In this document: positions 1 to 5,315 of the stretch, piece after piece
How the letters are laid out: each line of letters opens with the position of its first letter
Position numbering within the stretch: position 1 is the stretch's first letter
Assembly: GCA_945639745.1 (NCBI GenBank)
Contig: CALZEK010000072.1
Coordinates: 1-6,860 of the forward strand
Source of the DNA: an uncultured Bacillaceae bacterium
GTDB taxonomy: Bacteria > Bacillota > Bacilli > Bacillales > Amphibacillaceae
Reading direction: 5' to 3'
DNA: 6,860 nt
Notes under the pieces: generated by a model
What the model saw: only the letters and a program-made list of their open reading frames with translations
Databases searched by the model: none
What the model was told of the DNA's origin: nothing
Program-made: the position numbers and the translations under genes

Positions 1-897
1 CAAATTAATTCTCACTTGAGTGATTAATGTAAATAGTACACCACCTACACCAAGTAGTTGAACAATATAAACGCCAGGATTAGGTTCTACCATTAATACA
101 CCAAACCATATACCTAATCCGCCCATCACACCATAACAAAAGATCTGTGGAATGAATCCAATTGCAATTGTTCCTTTGATATCTTTGGGCTTTAAAAACC
201 GAGCATAGTCAGAAGCAAGCAAAGCTGTTAAACCCATAATTCCATGCTGCATTCCTATACAAAGTAATAAAGCAGTTCCACCAACTTGTACACCCTCAGG
301 TAAGTATGTTAAAAAATTTGCTGTATGCGATGGCGTAATAAATAGTGATACTGTAATCGCTGCACCTAAAAAAATTACAAAAATCGGCATTGACCATTTT
401 TGTAATTTATCTAGTTGTTTTATACCAAACCAATTCAATGGTATGACAATCGAACCAAAAACTATAATATAAATCCATTTTGGTATTGCAGGAAAAAATT
501 CATATACCGCATAAACTAATATCATACCTTCAAAAGCACAATACATAATAAAGTTAGATGCGTAGATAAGCGATGTAAGCGATGCTCCTAAATAACCAAA
601 TCCACCACCACGTGATAATAAATTTACATTCATGCCTGTTTTAGCTGACAAGTAAGCGATAAAACTAGCTAAAGTCCCTGCGACTATGATTGCATATAGT
701 GCTGAAATCATTGCATTTACAGCACCAAATTGCAAGGCCATTACACTCCCTAATTGAAAATAAAAGATAGCGGTTGCAATCCCGAAAGTAATGTTTGTTA
801 TACTTATCCAACCCATATTTCGTTTATCTCTGGGAACTCTTTCTAATGAATAATCATCCGTTTGTTTTGTTTGATTTATTGTATTAGCTGTTTCGAT
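1..897 (-). CDS. NCS1-family purine/cytosine permease-like transporter, C-terminus outside window, start codon non-canonical
   Basis: The reverse strand reads without a stop for 299 codons to the window edge. The family N-terminal block SLERVPRDKRNMGW (residues 17-30 if translation begins at 897) leads into a first membrane helix. It is followed by SAKTGMNVNLLSRGGGFG, the NCS1 signature that in CodB-type permeases reads GAKTG...LLAR. At least six more hydrophobic segments follow. Proteins of this family import cytosine, purines, hydantoins or related compounds with Na+ or H+; the substrate cannot be read from the sequence. The start is odd. An in-frame TAA lies at 898-900, the first ATG in frame is at 816 and would delete the SLERVP block, and the codon 10 nt after an AAGGA site is ATC (895-897). 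Either ATC is used, ATG 816 is used, or the start codon has been lost by mutation or sequencing error. Family assignment is firm; functionality is uncertain. Confidence 0.85.
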   Translation of the reverse strand, partial: METANTINQTKQTDDYSLERVPRDKRNMGWISITNITFGIATAIFYFQLGSVMALQFGAVNAMISALYAIIVAGTLASFIAYLSAKTGMNVNLLSRGGGFGYLGASLTSLIYASNFIMYCAFEGMILVYAVYEFFPAIPKWIYIIVFGSIVIPLNWFGIKQLDKLQKWSMPIFVIFLGAAITVSLFITPSHTANFLTYLPEGVQVGGTALLLCIGMQHGIMGLTALLASDYARFLKPKDIKGTIAIGFIPQIFCYGVMGGLGIWFGVLMVEPNPGVYIVQLLGVGGVLFTLITQVRINL

Positions 898-906
898 TTA
901 AATCGA
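893..906. repeat. Perfect 14-bp palindrome TCGATTTAAATCGA at the permease start
   Basis: The 14 bases are their own reverse complement. They cover the stretch between the permease ribosome binding site and the ATC codon where the start would be. They could be an operator or a short hairpin hiding the initiation region, or chance. Symmetry stops exactly at 14 bp, since the flanking bases are T on both sides. Confidence 0.6.
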
Positions 907-910
907 TTCC
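906..910 (-). promoter_or_regulatory. Ribosome binding site (AAGGA) of the permease
   Basis: The minus strand reads TTTAAGGAATCG here; the AAGGA core lies at about 908-912. It is the only good Shine-Dalgarno match upstream of the permease frame, and its 10-nt spacing points to the ATC codon at 895-897 as the original start position. No comparable site precedes the ATG at 816. Confidence 0.5.
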
Positions 911-965
911 TTAAATTTTTTATCATTTAAAAGTCATTCACAACTTTTTTTACGCTCCACTTATG

Positions 966-993
966 ACTATACCAACTTCTAATTCTTATTCAA
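966..993 (-). promoter_or_regulatory. Predicted sigma-A promoter of the permease
   Basis: On the minus strand, TTGAAT (988-993) is followed after 16 nt by TATAGT (966-971), which is preceded by TGG, an extended -10. Transcription would begin near 958 and leave a leader of about 60 nt before the permease frame. The -10 matches five of six consensus bases and the -35 four of six. Confidence 0.55.
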
Positions 994-1136
994 ATTCGTT
1001 TTTCTAGCGCATTCTTCAAGATAAGGTTGAAAAACATGATTTATAACCGAATAACTCCATTTAATATAACTATACTAATCTTATTTTCTTATTTCTCTTT
1101 AATTCCACTTTTACTTCCTAAATAATATGTATACAC

Positions 1137-1161
1137 AAAAAAACCCACTAAATTTAGTGGG
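1137..1161 (-). terminator. Rho-independent terminator of the 39-codon peptide gene
   Basis: CCCACTAAATTTAGTGGG (1144-1161) is a perfect 18-base palindrome, folding as a 7-bp stem with an AATT loop. On the minus strand it is followed by seven T residues (1137-1143). The plus-strand side has no T-run, so it stops leftward transcription, closing the small transcript that begins near 1567. Confidence 0.85.
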
Positions 1162-1243
1162 CCTTCAATTTGCTTTAATTATTTTAAACAATACCTTGTA
1201 TAAAAGGTGATATTCCTCATTAGATCTTGTTTATCTCCTACGC

Positions 1244-1363
1244 TTAACGACTAGCCACATAAAGAACAAGTAATAAAGATCCAATTCCTGTGACACGTGT
1301 AACTTGTTTTTTGAACCTTTTATTAATTGCGGCTACGTCTTGTTGACTGAATGAAGTTTCCAA
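1244..1363 (-). CDS. Small membrane-type peptide, 39 residues, unknown function
   Basis: A TTG start at 1361-1363 lies 7 nt after GAGG within AAGGAGAGGTGAT, a stretch with GAGGTGAT fully complementary to the 16S anti-Shine-Dalgarno end. The frame runs 39 codons to TAA. The N-terminal half is polar and charged (ETSFSQQDVAAINKRFKKQ), and the C-terminal half (VTGIGSLLLVLYVAS, about residues 24-38) is hydrophobic enough to enter a membrane, with basic residues before it. It has its own promoter (near 1574) and terminator (1144-1161), so it is an independent transcript. I do not recognise the peptide. It could be a small membrane protein, a toxin-like or signalling peptide, or the coding part of a dual-function RNA; no neighbour tells which. 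The ribosome binding site makes translation likely. Confidence 0.68.
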   Translation of the reverse strand: METSFSQQDVAAINKRFKKQVTRVTGIGSLLLVLYVASR

Positions 1364-1567
1364 AAAATCACCTCTCCTTATTCGATTTTTGTACATGTAG
1401 TTTCTAAGAAATATCTCGTTTTAATAGGTATTGTTATCCATGATTAAACTTAACCACCTTACTAGGTTTACATAATAAACGATTGATGAATAATCTCTTC
1501 TTACTCCTTCCTTTAAATTGCTTACATATAATATTAATCAGCGTCCCTAGTGATTCGTTTTTCTTAT
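1364..1567 (-). other. Long leader (about 200 nt) of the small peptide transcript
   Basis: If transcription begins near 1567, about 200 nt precede a 39-codon gene, which is disproportionate. The leader contains a second Shine-Dalgarno-like run, AAAGGAAGGAG, at about 1502-1512 with no ATG, GTG or TTG at a usable distance. It also has two complementary blocks, CTAGG (about 1547-1551) and CCTAG (about 1461-1465), that could close a long-range stem. I cannot match it to a known riboswitch class. Regulatory function is an inference from length and layout only. Confidence 0.4.
1367..1379 (-). promoter_or_regulatory. Very strong ribosome binding site of the 39-codon peptide
   Basis: The minus strand reads AAGGAGAGGTGAT, effectively two overlapping Shine-Dalgarno cores. 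Spacing from GAGG to TTG is 7 nt. This site is what identifies the small gene and fixes its TTG start. Confidence 0.75.
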
Positions 1568-1573
1568 TTGTTT

Positions 1574-1602
1574 ATAGTAACATAAGTTATCAGATAAATA
1601 AA
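1574..1602 (-). promoter_or_regulatory. Predicted extended -10 promoter of the small peptide transcript
   Basis: On the minus strand TACTAT (1574-1579) is preceded by TGT, giving an extended -10, and TTTATT (1597-1602) sits 17 nt upstream as a weak -35. It lies directly after the terminator of the reductase gene, as expected for an independent unit. Confidence 0.5.
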
Positions 1603-1630
1603 CAGAATATACTGATTATTTTTTAAAAAT

Positions 1631-1680
1631 GAAAATAAAAAAACTATAAGGATTCTTTAAAATAAAAATCCTTACAGTTT
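1631..1680 (-). terminator. Rho-independent terminator of the dus-reductase operon
   Basis: Arms at 1641-1654 and 1667-1680 form a 14-bp stem. The single non-Watson-Crick position is a G-U pair in the minus-strand RNA but an A-C mismatch on the plus strand, so the structure belongs to leftward transcription. A T-rich tract (TTTTATTTTC, 1631-1640) follows. The reductase stop codon is 11 nt upstream. Confidence 0.85.
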
Positions 1681-1690
1681 TATCATTTTT

Positions 1691-2410
1691 TTACGGATTC
1701 GTCGTCCATAATCCGGCTGTTTTTAAAAATACACGTTTATTTAATTTTAATTGTGCAATCATTAATTCTGCCATATCTTCTGGTTGAAGGACATTTTCTT
1801 CATCACCTTTAACCAGTCCTTCATTAATTGCTAAGTCTGTTACAACAGTACTCGGTGTTAATGCTGATACACGTATATCATGCTTTCTCGCTTCCATAGC
1901 TAGTGATTCAGTCAGTCCTAACACACCAAACTTTGATGCACTATAAGCACTCGTAATCGGTCCACCTTTTTCTCCAGCAGTTGATGATATGTTTATAATG
2001 TCACCTGACTTTTGTTCAATCATTTTAGGTAAGACTGCACGTGTCACATAGTACATACCAAGCAAGTTTACTTGAATGATTCGTTCCCATTCTTCTACCT
2101 CTAACTCTAAAAAGCCACCAAACTTGGCAATTCCAGCATTATTAATTAAAATATCAATTGAACCTAATTCATTGGTTACGAATTCAACTGCTTCAATAAC
2201 CTCTTCATTGTTTGATACATCAGCTGTTGCGATTGATACATCAACACCTTCTGCCCTAGCTTCTTTAGCCACATGTTCTAAATCTTCTTTAGTTCTAGCG
2301 ATTAATCCTAAAGAAACACCTTCTTTAGCCAAAGCTAAAGCTGTTTGACGTCCAATACCTTTTCCGGCACCTGTGATTATTGCTTTTTTACCTTTTATAA
2401 TTTCGGCCAT
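1691..2410 (-). CDS. Short-chain dehydrogenase/reductase, FabG-like (3-ketoacyl-ACP reductase type)
   Basis: This 239-residue protein has the classical SDR plan. The Rossmann dinucleotide motif is TGAGKGIG (13-20). Arg39 right after the second strand suggests NADP(H). NNAG is at 90-93 and the structural Asn is Asn115. The catalytic set is Ser143, Tyr156 and Lys160, in NISSTAG and YSASK. Length and motifs match family oxidoreductases often labelled 3-ketoacyl-ACP reductase. The true substrate is unknown, and this is not necessarily the essential FabG, because it does not sit with fatty-acid synthesis genes. ATG at 2408-2410 follows AGAGGA by 7 nt. The gene starts 26 nt after the dus stop codon, so the two are very probably cotranscribed, and a strong terminator follows. 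All key residues are present. Confidence 0.94.
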   Translation of the reverse strand: MAEIIKGKKAIITGAGKGIGRQTALALAKEGVSLGLIARTKEDLEHVAKEARAEGVDVSIATADVSNNEEVIEAVEFVTNELGSIDILINNAGIAKFGGFLELEVEEWERIIQVNLLGMYYVTRAVLPKMIEQKSGDIINISSTAGEKGGPITSAYSASKFGVLGLTESLAMEARKHDIRVSALTPSTVVTDLAINEGLVKGDEENVLQPEDMAELMIAQLKLNKRVFLKTAGLWTTNP

Positions 2411-2436
2411 AATCTATTCCTCTTTTCATATTTTTT

Positions 2437-3402
2437 TTAAACTTCAAGCTGATGACGACTTAATAATTCACGTACTTCATCTGTTGAGTTTGTTGTCATT
2501 AACTCATTTCTCAATTCACTTGCGCCAGGAAATCCGCGTACATATATTTTAAAGAATCGGCGCAAAGCAATGAATGGACGTAGTTCAAGTTTTTCTGAAT
2601 ATTCATCATATAAATCAAGATGCAACTTAAAAAGTTCTAGCAGTTCTTCACTAGTATGTTCTTTTGGTTCTTTTTCAAATGCGAATGGATTTTTAAATAC
2701 ACCTCTACCAATCATGACACCATCAACGCCATATTTATCAACTAATTCCATACCTGTTTTGTAATCAGGTATGTCACCATTAATTGTTAGGAGTGTTTGA
2801 GGTGCGATTTCATCTCTTAATTGTTTAATTTCAGGAATCAATTCCCAATGCGCATCTACATCGCTCATTTCTTTTTTCGTTCGGAGATGAATCGATAAAT
2901 TTGCAATATCTTGTTTTAAAATATGACTTAACCAATCACGCCATTCATTAACTTTGAGATAGCCTAATCGCGTCTTAACGCTAACCGGTAAGCCACCAGC
3001 TTTAGCGGCTTGAATGATCTCAGCTGCAGTGTCTGGATGATTAATCAAACCACTCCCCTTACCTTGGCTAGCAACGTTATGAACAGGACATCCCATATTA
3101 ATGTCAACACCCTTAAAGCCAAGTTCTTTCATACCTTTACTCATTTCTCGGAAATGACTTGGTTTATCGCCCCAAATATGGGCAACTATTGGTTGTTCAT
3201 CTTCTGTAAAAGTTAAACGCCCTTGCACACTGAAAATACCTTCAGGGTGACAAAAGCTTTCTGTATTTGTAAATTCAGTAAAAAACACATCAGGTTGTCC
3301 TGCTTTACTAATCACATGACGAAAGACAACATCTGTTACATCTTCCATTGGTGCTAAAATAAAGAAGGGACGCGGTAAATCCTTCCAAAAATTATTTGTC
3401 AT
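2437..3402 (-). CDS. dus: tRNA-dihydrouridine synthase
   Basis: This FMN-dependent enzyme reduces uridines in the tRNA D-loop with NADPH. The 321 residues cover the full family length. The phosphate/FMN-binding N-terminus [10 protein letters not shown] (15-24) starts a TIM barrel. The catalytic Cys105 lies in [12 protein letters not shown], preceded by [12 protein letters not shown]-contacting Lys143 (VKTRLGY), His172 and Arg174 (IHLRT), NGDI and MIGRG follow in the usual order. The C-terminal part (about 250-321) is the helical tRNA-binding domain. The sequence style resembles the staphylococcal family member. It is the first gene of a two-gene unit with the reductase downstream. The ATG at 3400-3402 is 13 nt from the best Shine-Dalgarno core (AAGGA, 3416-3420), longer than usual. 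A three-codon frame, ATG TTG AGA TGA (3399-3410), lies between them and overlaps the dus start. No convincing promoter is visible in the short gap upstream. Confidence 0.96.
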   Translation of the reverse strand: MTNNFWKDLPRPFFILAPMEDVTDVVFRHVISKAGQPDVFFTEFTNTESFCHPEGIFSVQGRLTFTEDEQPIVAHIWGDKPSHFREMSKGMKELGFKGVDINMGCPVHNVASQGKGSGLINHPDTAAEIIQAAKAGGLPVSVKTRLGYLKVNEWRDWLSHILKQDIANLSIHLRTKKEMSDVDAHWELIPEIKQLRDEIAPQTLLTINGDIPDYKTGMELVDKYGVDGVMIGRGVFKNPFAFEKEPKEHTSEELLELFKLHLDLYDEYSEKLELRPFIALRRFFKIYVRGFPGASELRNELMTTNSTDEVRELLSRHQLEV

Positions 3403-3470
3403 CTCAACATTCGAATCCTTTCATTAGTTGATTATTTCTTACATTGCTAGTTTACATTAAAACGAAAGAA

Positions 3471-3509
3471 AAGACTTCTCATAAGTTTTATAAACTTATA
3501 AAAAGTCTT
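3471..3509 (-). terminator. Long-stem terminator downstream of the 281-residue protein gene
   Basis: Arms 3471-3488 and 3492-3509 pair over 18 bp in minus-strand RNA, with two G-U pairs where the plus strand would have mismatches (CTC opposite AAA). This orients it leftward, ending the gene whose stop codon is at 3530. The following tract (TTCTTTCG) is an imperfect U-run, so some read-through into dus, which begins about 70 nt later, is possible. Confidence 0.75.
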
Positions 3510-3529
3510 CATTTAATTCCCAAGATGTT

Positions 3530-4378
3530 TTAATTAGATTGTTTTAAAGCACCAGCCGGCTCAGGAATATTTTTTATATCAAGTGCATTTATATCACAGA
3601 AGTACTCTAAAAATTTCTCAATCTGACTTATTTCAGTTGCATCTGTTTTAATTGAAATAATATCTTTTAATATTTGAGCTGTCAAAATATTATCAAAATA
3701 ACGGTATTTACCAGAATTCCATGTTGTACGGTGTGGATAATTTTTATTGATATAATAATTCCAAAACAGCATTTTTTCTGCTTCTTGATCAGATAGCTCT
3801 ATTTTAAACTCTGAATGTGCTGGAATCATACCGTCATCAATTTGATTTCCAAAAAACGATTCTTCTACCATATAAAGACCTAATATTCTTCTATTAGTTT
3901 CATCTTCATCGTCTTTACGCACTGTCATGACAGCAGCACTATTGGGACTTAAGCGCGTTACTCGATTTGGTTGACCTTCATTTTTCCCACTTTGAACTTC
4001 TCCAGTAAAGATGGTCCAATCAGTAAACACATTTTGCTCTTCTTCTTCATCAAGTGAAAAAACAATTTGTGAACTTTCGTGTATTTTATGATTTCTCATT
4101 TTTTCTCTACGTTTGTTTTCAGCAATTTGTTCCATTTTTTCTGCTTCTATTTTTCGATCATGTGCTTCTTTTTCTTCTTCTCTTTGAACGAGAATTTTAT
4201 TTAAAGATTTAGCAACATCAGCATTTTTTAACGTAATAAACTCTCTGAACACATCCGGATAGACAAAATCTTTAACATCATTATCAAAATCAATTGTAAT
4301 AATATATTCATCTAATTTAACAATTTTTCCTTCTCCAAATATCTTATGAGTTATTTCTTCATTAATTAAATTCATCAA
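3530..4378 (-). CDS. Uncharacterised protein with Tudor/KOW-like N-terminus, charged helix and unknown C-terminal domain
   Basis: The frame from TTG 4378 gives 282 residues. ATG one codon later (4373-4375) is the likelier start, 9 nt after AAGGAG, giving 281. Residues 8-50 (HKIFGEGKIVKLDEYIITIDFDN...FVYPDVFREFITL) look like the small beta-barrel seen at the C-terminus of PcrA/UvrD helicases and in assorted Firmicutes proteins, which suggests contact with a nucleic acid or a protein. Residues 55-100 are a Lys/Glu/Arg-rich helix, probably coiled coil. A very acidic stretch follows (EEEEQ near 111-115). The rest has GEVQSGKNEGQPNRVTRLSP (126-145), RRILGLYMVEESFF and WNYYINKNYPHRTTWNSGKYRYF, rich in conserved-looking aromatic, Arg and Asn residues, but I cannot assign it. 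No signal peptide or membrane helix is seen, so it is cytoplasmic. It has its own promoter, structured leader and terminator. Function is unknown. Confidence 0.85.
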   Translation of the reverse strand: MMNLINEEITHKIFGEGKIVKLDEYIITIDFDNDVKDFVYPDVFREFITLKNADVAKSLNKILVQREEEKEAHDRKIEAEKMEQIAENKRREKMRNHKIHESSQIVFSLDEEEEQNVFTDWTIFTGEVQSGKNEGQPNRVTRLSPNSAAVMTVRKDDEDETNRRILGLYMVEESFFGNQIDDGMIPAHSEFKIELSDQEAEKMLFWNYYINKNYPHRTTWNSGKYRYFDNILTAQILKDIISIKTDATEISQIEKFLEYFCDINALDIKNIPEPAGALKQSN

Positions 4379-4384
4379 CCCACG

Positions 4385-4390
4385 CTCCTT
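4385..4390 (-). promoter_or_regulatory. Ribosome binding site (AAGGAG) deciding between TTG 4378 and ATG 4375
   Basis: AAGGAG is 6 nt before the TTG and 9 nt before the ATG. Both spacings are workable. ATG is favoured as the stronger codon; the protein differs by one residue only. Confidence 0.6.
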
Positions 4391-4395
4391 ATTCT

Positions 4396-4460
4396 GTTTA
4401 ATTTATCTCTAAATTAAACATTCGTACACATCTTCTTTTTCAAAGAAACTGCGTACGAAT
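4396..4460 (-). repeat. Two adjacent inverted repeats in the leader of the 281-residue protein
   Basis: The first inverted repeat has perfect 8-base arms at 4420-4427 and 4453-4460 (ATTCGTAC / GTACGAAT) and encloses a smaller hairpin (4433-4438 with 4442-4447). It abuts, without a gap, a second perfect 10-base repeat at 4396-4405 and 4410-4419 with a 4-base loop. Both lie between the predicted transcription start (about 4486) and the ribosome binding site, 5 nt from the latter. They may form a structured RNA leader or an operator; neither half has a T-tract, so they are not ordinary terminators. Confidence 0.65.
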
Positions 4461-4492
4461 TATGACTTTATTGTAAAAGTATTCTAACTATT

Positions 4493-4521
4493 ATAATAGC
4501 ATGTTTTCTGTTTTTTTACAA
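4493..4521 (-). promoter_or_regulatory. Predicted promoter of the 281-residue protein gene
   Basis: TTGTAA (4516-4521) and TATTAT (4493-4498) are spaced 17 nt on the minus strand. The -10 is preceded by TGC, an extended -10. Predicted start near 4486, leaving a leader of about 110 nt. Confidence 0.6.
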
Positions 4522-4530
4522 GTTTTATAG

Positions 4531-4560
4531 TTGACATTTACATTTTATTTATCGTATAAT
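4531..4560 (+). promoter_or_regulatory. Perfect-consensus plus-strand promoter without an obvious downstream gene
   Basis: TTGACA (4531-4536) and TATAAT (4555-4560) are both exact sigma-A hexamers, spaced 18 nt. Transcription would start near 4567 and run rightward, back to back with the divergent minus-strand promoter at 4493-4521. The next plus-strand gene is the symporter about 750 bp away, and the intervening gene (4676-5065) is on the opposite strand. It may therefore make an antisense or small RNA, or be a remnant of an earlier arrangement. Confidence 0.6.
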
Positions 4561-4624
4561 AGATTGTTTATATTTTGAAGTCGGATAAGTTATATTTATT
4601 AATTCGTCACATTTAGTCATATAT

Positions 4625-4657
4625 AAAAAAGATTCCTTCATAATTTAGATGGAATCT
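4625..4657 (-). terminator. Rho-independent terminator of the 129-residue protein gene
   Basis: AGATTCC (4630-4636) pairs with GGAATCT (4651-4657). On the minus strand the stem is followed by TTTTTT then AT-rich sequence. The gene's stop codon lies 18 nt upstream. The plus-strand side has no T-run, so rightward transcripts from the promoter at 4531 would not be expected to stop here. Confidence 0.75.
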
Positions 4658-4675
4658 CGCATTGATGAGTCTATA

Positions 4676-5065
4676 TTATCTACTTGCTTGATATCTATTT
4701 TCTTTTGAAATCTCACCTGATTTAATTAATTTAGTTTCTGCATTCTTTAAATATCTCAAATAGATTCGTTCATTATAAATATGTTGCTCATTTCTTAAAA
4801 TTATTTCCTCTGCGTAGTGAATGCCTTCTTTTTCTTTAATTGCTTTTAACTTTTCTATGCTGTCCTTATTAACATTAAAGATTTGATCGACTCTTCCACC
4901 TTGTGGACCATTGCCAGGCAATGTTTTTGTTTGTTCTAGATGTTCAATATTCATATCATATTTTATTTTAAAATACTTTTCTAAAAAATCCCCATTTTTA
5001 CCTAATGGCAATGATAAACCAGGCCACACACAGCGGACATAATCTTCTTTAATAAATGAAACCAT
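4676..5065 (-). CDS. Hypothetical protein, 129 residues, unknown function
   Basis: ATG at 5063-5065 is 8 nt after AGGGGG, a good ribosome binding site, and the frame ends just before a clear terminator, so the unit is complete and probably expressed. The protein is soluble and highly charged. The N-terminus has YVRCVWPGLSLPLG (9-22). The middle has a glycine-rich turn, LPGNGPQGGRVDQIFNV (49-65), that looks conserved. From about residue 67 to the end it appears helical, with many Lys, Glu, Arg and Tyr residues (NERIYLRYLKNAETK). One cysteine is present, and there is no signal peptide or membrane helix. I do not recognise the family and its neighbours share no obvious pathway. Accessory or phage-derived origin is possible but unsupported. 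Confidence 0.75.
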   Translation of the reverse strand: MVSFIKEDYVRCVWPGLSLPLGKNGDFLEKYFKIKYDMNIEHLEQTKTLPGNGPQGGRVDQIFNVNKDSIEKLKAIKEKEGIHYAEEIILRNEQHIYNERIYLRYLKNAETKLIKSGEISKENRYQASR

Positions 5066-5116
5066 CTTTGAAACCCCCTATTTATTTCAATCACAGATCA
5101 TGAAGTACTTTTCTAT

Positions 5117-5122
5117 ATTATA
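5117..5122 (-). promoter_or_regulatory. Predicted -10 element for the 129-residue protein gene
   Basis: The minus strand has an exact TATAAT about 50 nt upstream of the start codon. The -35 region 17 nt upstream (TTTAAT) is poor, so the promoter is only partly supported. Confidence 0.45.
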
Positions 5123-5209
5123 CTGTTTATTTATCTCTTATTAAAATTTATTGTTTAATAGACGTTTTTATCAGAATATTTATTTAAATTGATTTAATTA
5201 AAGTATTAT

Positions 5210-5248
5210 TTGACAGCGCTTCACTAGTTCTGTAATCTATCCTAGAAT
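5210..5248 (+). promoter_or_regulatory. Candidate promoter region of the symporter gene
   Basis: An exact TTGACA lies at 5210-5215, but 17 nt downstream there is only TAATCT. The better -10, TAGAAT (5243-5248), has TTCACT 17 nt upstream (5220-5225). Either pairing could serve; the sequence does not decide between them. Confidence 0.4.
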
Positions 5249-5315
5249 GTATTAAATACACAGATTTATCTCGTGTTTTTTACATATCTTAATCTTTAAT
5301 AATGAGGTGGAAACA

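Larger units (their letters stand above)
898..1143. other. Non-coding stretch upstream of the permease
   Basis: Apart from the permease promoter (966-993), the palindrome overlapping its left end and the U-tract of the terminator at 1144-1161, I see only AT-rich sequence. Short minus-strand frames exist, for example ATG at 926 reading 16 codons, but none has a ribosome binding site. Confidence 0.5.

Noticed and set aside
900..926. An upstream ATG (924-926) as the permease start
   Set aside because: It is out of frame with the permease and stops after 16 codons; a frameshift explanation is less economical than a changed start codon because the ribosome binding site fits the ATC position.
1179..1220. 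A 13-codon minus-strand frame (ATG at 1218-1220) downstream of the small peptide gene
   Set aside because: The nearest Shine-Dalgarno core is 14 nt from the ATG, too far, and the peptide has no notable features.
1535..1560. CACTAGGGACGC on the minus strand, reminiscent of the 5' end of a TPP riboswitch
   Set aside because: The obligatory downstream CTGAGA and the second conserved helix are absent, and the following gene is not a thiamine gene.
2076..2348. A 90-codon plus-strand open frame inside the reductase gene
   Set aside because: It is fully antisense to a clear SDR gene, has low-complexity Ser/Thr/Ala composition, and has no ribosome binding site; it is a shadow of the real frame.
2570..3216. 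Plus-strand open frames antisense to dus
   Set aside because: Short, compositionally odd and without ribosome binding sites; dus on the minus strand has all catalytic motifs.
5166..5180. Possible CodY-like box upstream of the symporter
   Set aside because: It matches only 11 of 15 positions of AATTTTCWGAAAATT, which is expected by chance in DNA this AT-rich.
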